A stretch of DNA of 32,426 nt from Sphingobium sp. (GTDB lineage Bacteria; Pseudomonadota; Alphaproteobacteria; Sphingomonadales; Sphingomonadaceae): assembly GCA_017745115.1 (NCBI GenBank), contig JAGIAA010000030.1, forward strand, positions 1-32,426, given 5' to 3'. A model generated the notes under the pieces. The model saw only the letters and a program-made list of their open reading frames with translations. It did no database searches and had not been told where the DNA came from. How positions within the stretch are numbered: position 1 is the stretch's first letter; each line of letters begins with the position of its first letter. This document shows positions 31,840-32,426 of the stretch, piece after piece. Position numbers and translations under genes: made by a program.

Positions 31840-32271
31840 TCAGGGGAAGAGGTGTACCACCTCGGCATCGGGCAGAACGGCTTCAATCAGCAGCGAACGA
31901 TGACATCCTCCCGGCTCGCGCTCGAAACAGAGCAGCGCCGTCGGCCGCTCTCCCGCCATCTCCACGAGCTTCGCACCTTCGACCATCGCCTCGGGCAATT
32001 CGAGCTGTCCCGCGTAAACCTGCGCCAATTTGGCGTGATTGCCCTTGCGCGCGGCCTCGCGCCCTTCGGGCGGCGTCCCGAGCGCCTTCAAGCCGACATA
32101 GTCAATGCCCGCCTCGCGGAGGCCGGCCGCCAATATGTTCTTGGAGAAGCCCGGGCGGCGCGAGAGCGGCACGGCACGGACGTCCGCAAGCATGGTGACA
32201 CCTGCCTCGCTCAAGGCTGCGATCAATTCTGCCTGCGTGGCGCCCTCATAGCCGATGGTGAAAATCTTCAT
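31840..32271 (-). CDS. DUF488 family protein
   Basis: The 143-residue protein begins with the family signature MKIFTIGYEGATQAELIAAL and contains LADVRAVPLSRRPGFSK and the C-terminal CFEREPGGCHRSLLIE, whose Cys-x-Glu...Cys-His-Arg pattern is the likely functional centre of DUF488. Function is unknown; the fold has been compared with nucleic-acid-linked enzymes, but I would not assign an activity. It is full length, without signal peptide, and followed by the zinc-ribbon gene after 59 bases. Confidence 0.9.
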   Translation of the reverse strand: MKIFTIGYEGATQAELIAALSEAGVTMLADVRAVPLSRRPGFSKNILAAGLREAGIDYVGLKALGTPPEGREAARKGNHAKLAQVYAGQLELPEAMVEGAKLVEMAGERPTALLCFEREPGGCHRSLLIEAVLPDAEVVHLFP

Positions 32272-32326
32272 GGCCGGGAGATAGGAACGCGGAGGCCGTT
32301 ATGCCACTCGCACCAACCACCGACGC

Positions 32327-32425
32327 TTAGGGCACGTTCACGGCGATCGGCGCGCCTTCGTCCTTCACGAGAACGGCGACGAGTTGCGCGGGCTCGGTCT
32401 GGCTGGCGTTCTTCACGATGTGGAT
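32327..32425 (-). CDS. Probable cupin-domain protein, 3' end only
   Basis: The last 32 codons of a minus-strand gene run off the right edge. They read IHIVKNASQTEPAQLVAVLV followed by KDEGAPIAVNVP and a TAA stop. The pattern His-x-Val-Lys-Asn-x-Ser followed by a hydrophobic strand and an Ala-Pro-Ile ending is common at the end of single-domain cupins. The rest of the gene is outside the window, so this call is tentative. Confidence 0.45.
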   Translation of the reverse strand: MHIVKNASQTEPAQLVAVLVKDEGAPIAVNVP

Positions 32426-32426
32426 G

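Overview
The window reads as chromosomal DNA of an alphaproteobacterium of the order Sphingomonadales (Sphingomonas, Sphingobium, Sphingopyxis and relatives). The DNA is GC-rich and densely coded, all genes have alphaproteobacterial relatives, there is a DUF3035 (BamF-type) lipoprotein, a large TonB-dependent receptor, and several dispersed palindromic repeats of the kind scattered through sphingomonad genomes. This placement is inference from gene content; no rRNA or other decisive marker is present. I saw no tRNA, rRNA, CRISPR array, IS transposase or phage gene.

Layout. 1-395: 3' end of RNase HI. 526-2730: a cytoplasmic-looking fusion of a trypsin-like serine protease and an S1/P1-nuclease / zinc-phospholipase-C domain, the most unusual gene here. 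2744-6100: a Zur/Fur repressor, a secreted esterase and a DctA-type carboxylate symporter, with a repeat between the last two. 6101-10689: a methyltransferase, a YbaK-type aminoacyl-tRNA deacylase, dxs (isoprenoid synthesis) and an overlapping DUF72 gene. 10800-14714 (minus strand): the unit ileS-lspA-bamF, with a palindromic repeat inserted in frame in the editing domain of ileS. 15207-17679: a VirK/DUF535 gene and a Thr-Pro-rich lipoprotein lying between ileS and ribF, which are neighbours in many bacteria. 17858-21926 (minus strand): ribF, an alpha/beta hydrolase, and the tight cluster purE-purK-folA (purine and folate metabolism). 22150-23432: a small diguanylate cyclase and a MarR regulator. 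23550-28056: a TonB-dependent receptor divergent from a thiamine-diphosphate enzyme, perhaps an uptake and catabolic module overseen by the MarR regulator. 28149-31102: a small hypothetical gene, then a metallo-beta-lactamase-fold exonuclease and an ATP-dependent DNA ligase of the Lhr/MPE/Lig/Exo repair group. 31163-32425 (minus strand): a PRC-barrel protein, a 54-residue zinc-ribbon protein, a DUF488 protein and the 3' end of a probable cupin gene.

The strongest candidate for something undescribed is the 526-2730 fusion. Both active sites look complete, and the nuclease half begins with an internal Trp-x4-His. In the S1/P1 and Bacillus PC-PLC families this Trp is the mature N-terminal residue, and its free amino group binds the third zinc. 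That suggests, as inference only, a self-contained zymogen in which proteolysis in front of this Trp, possibly by the fused protease, switches on the zinc enzyme.
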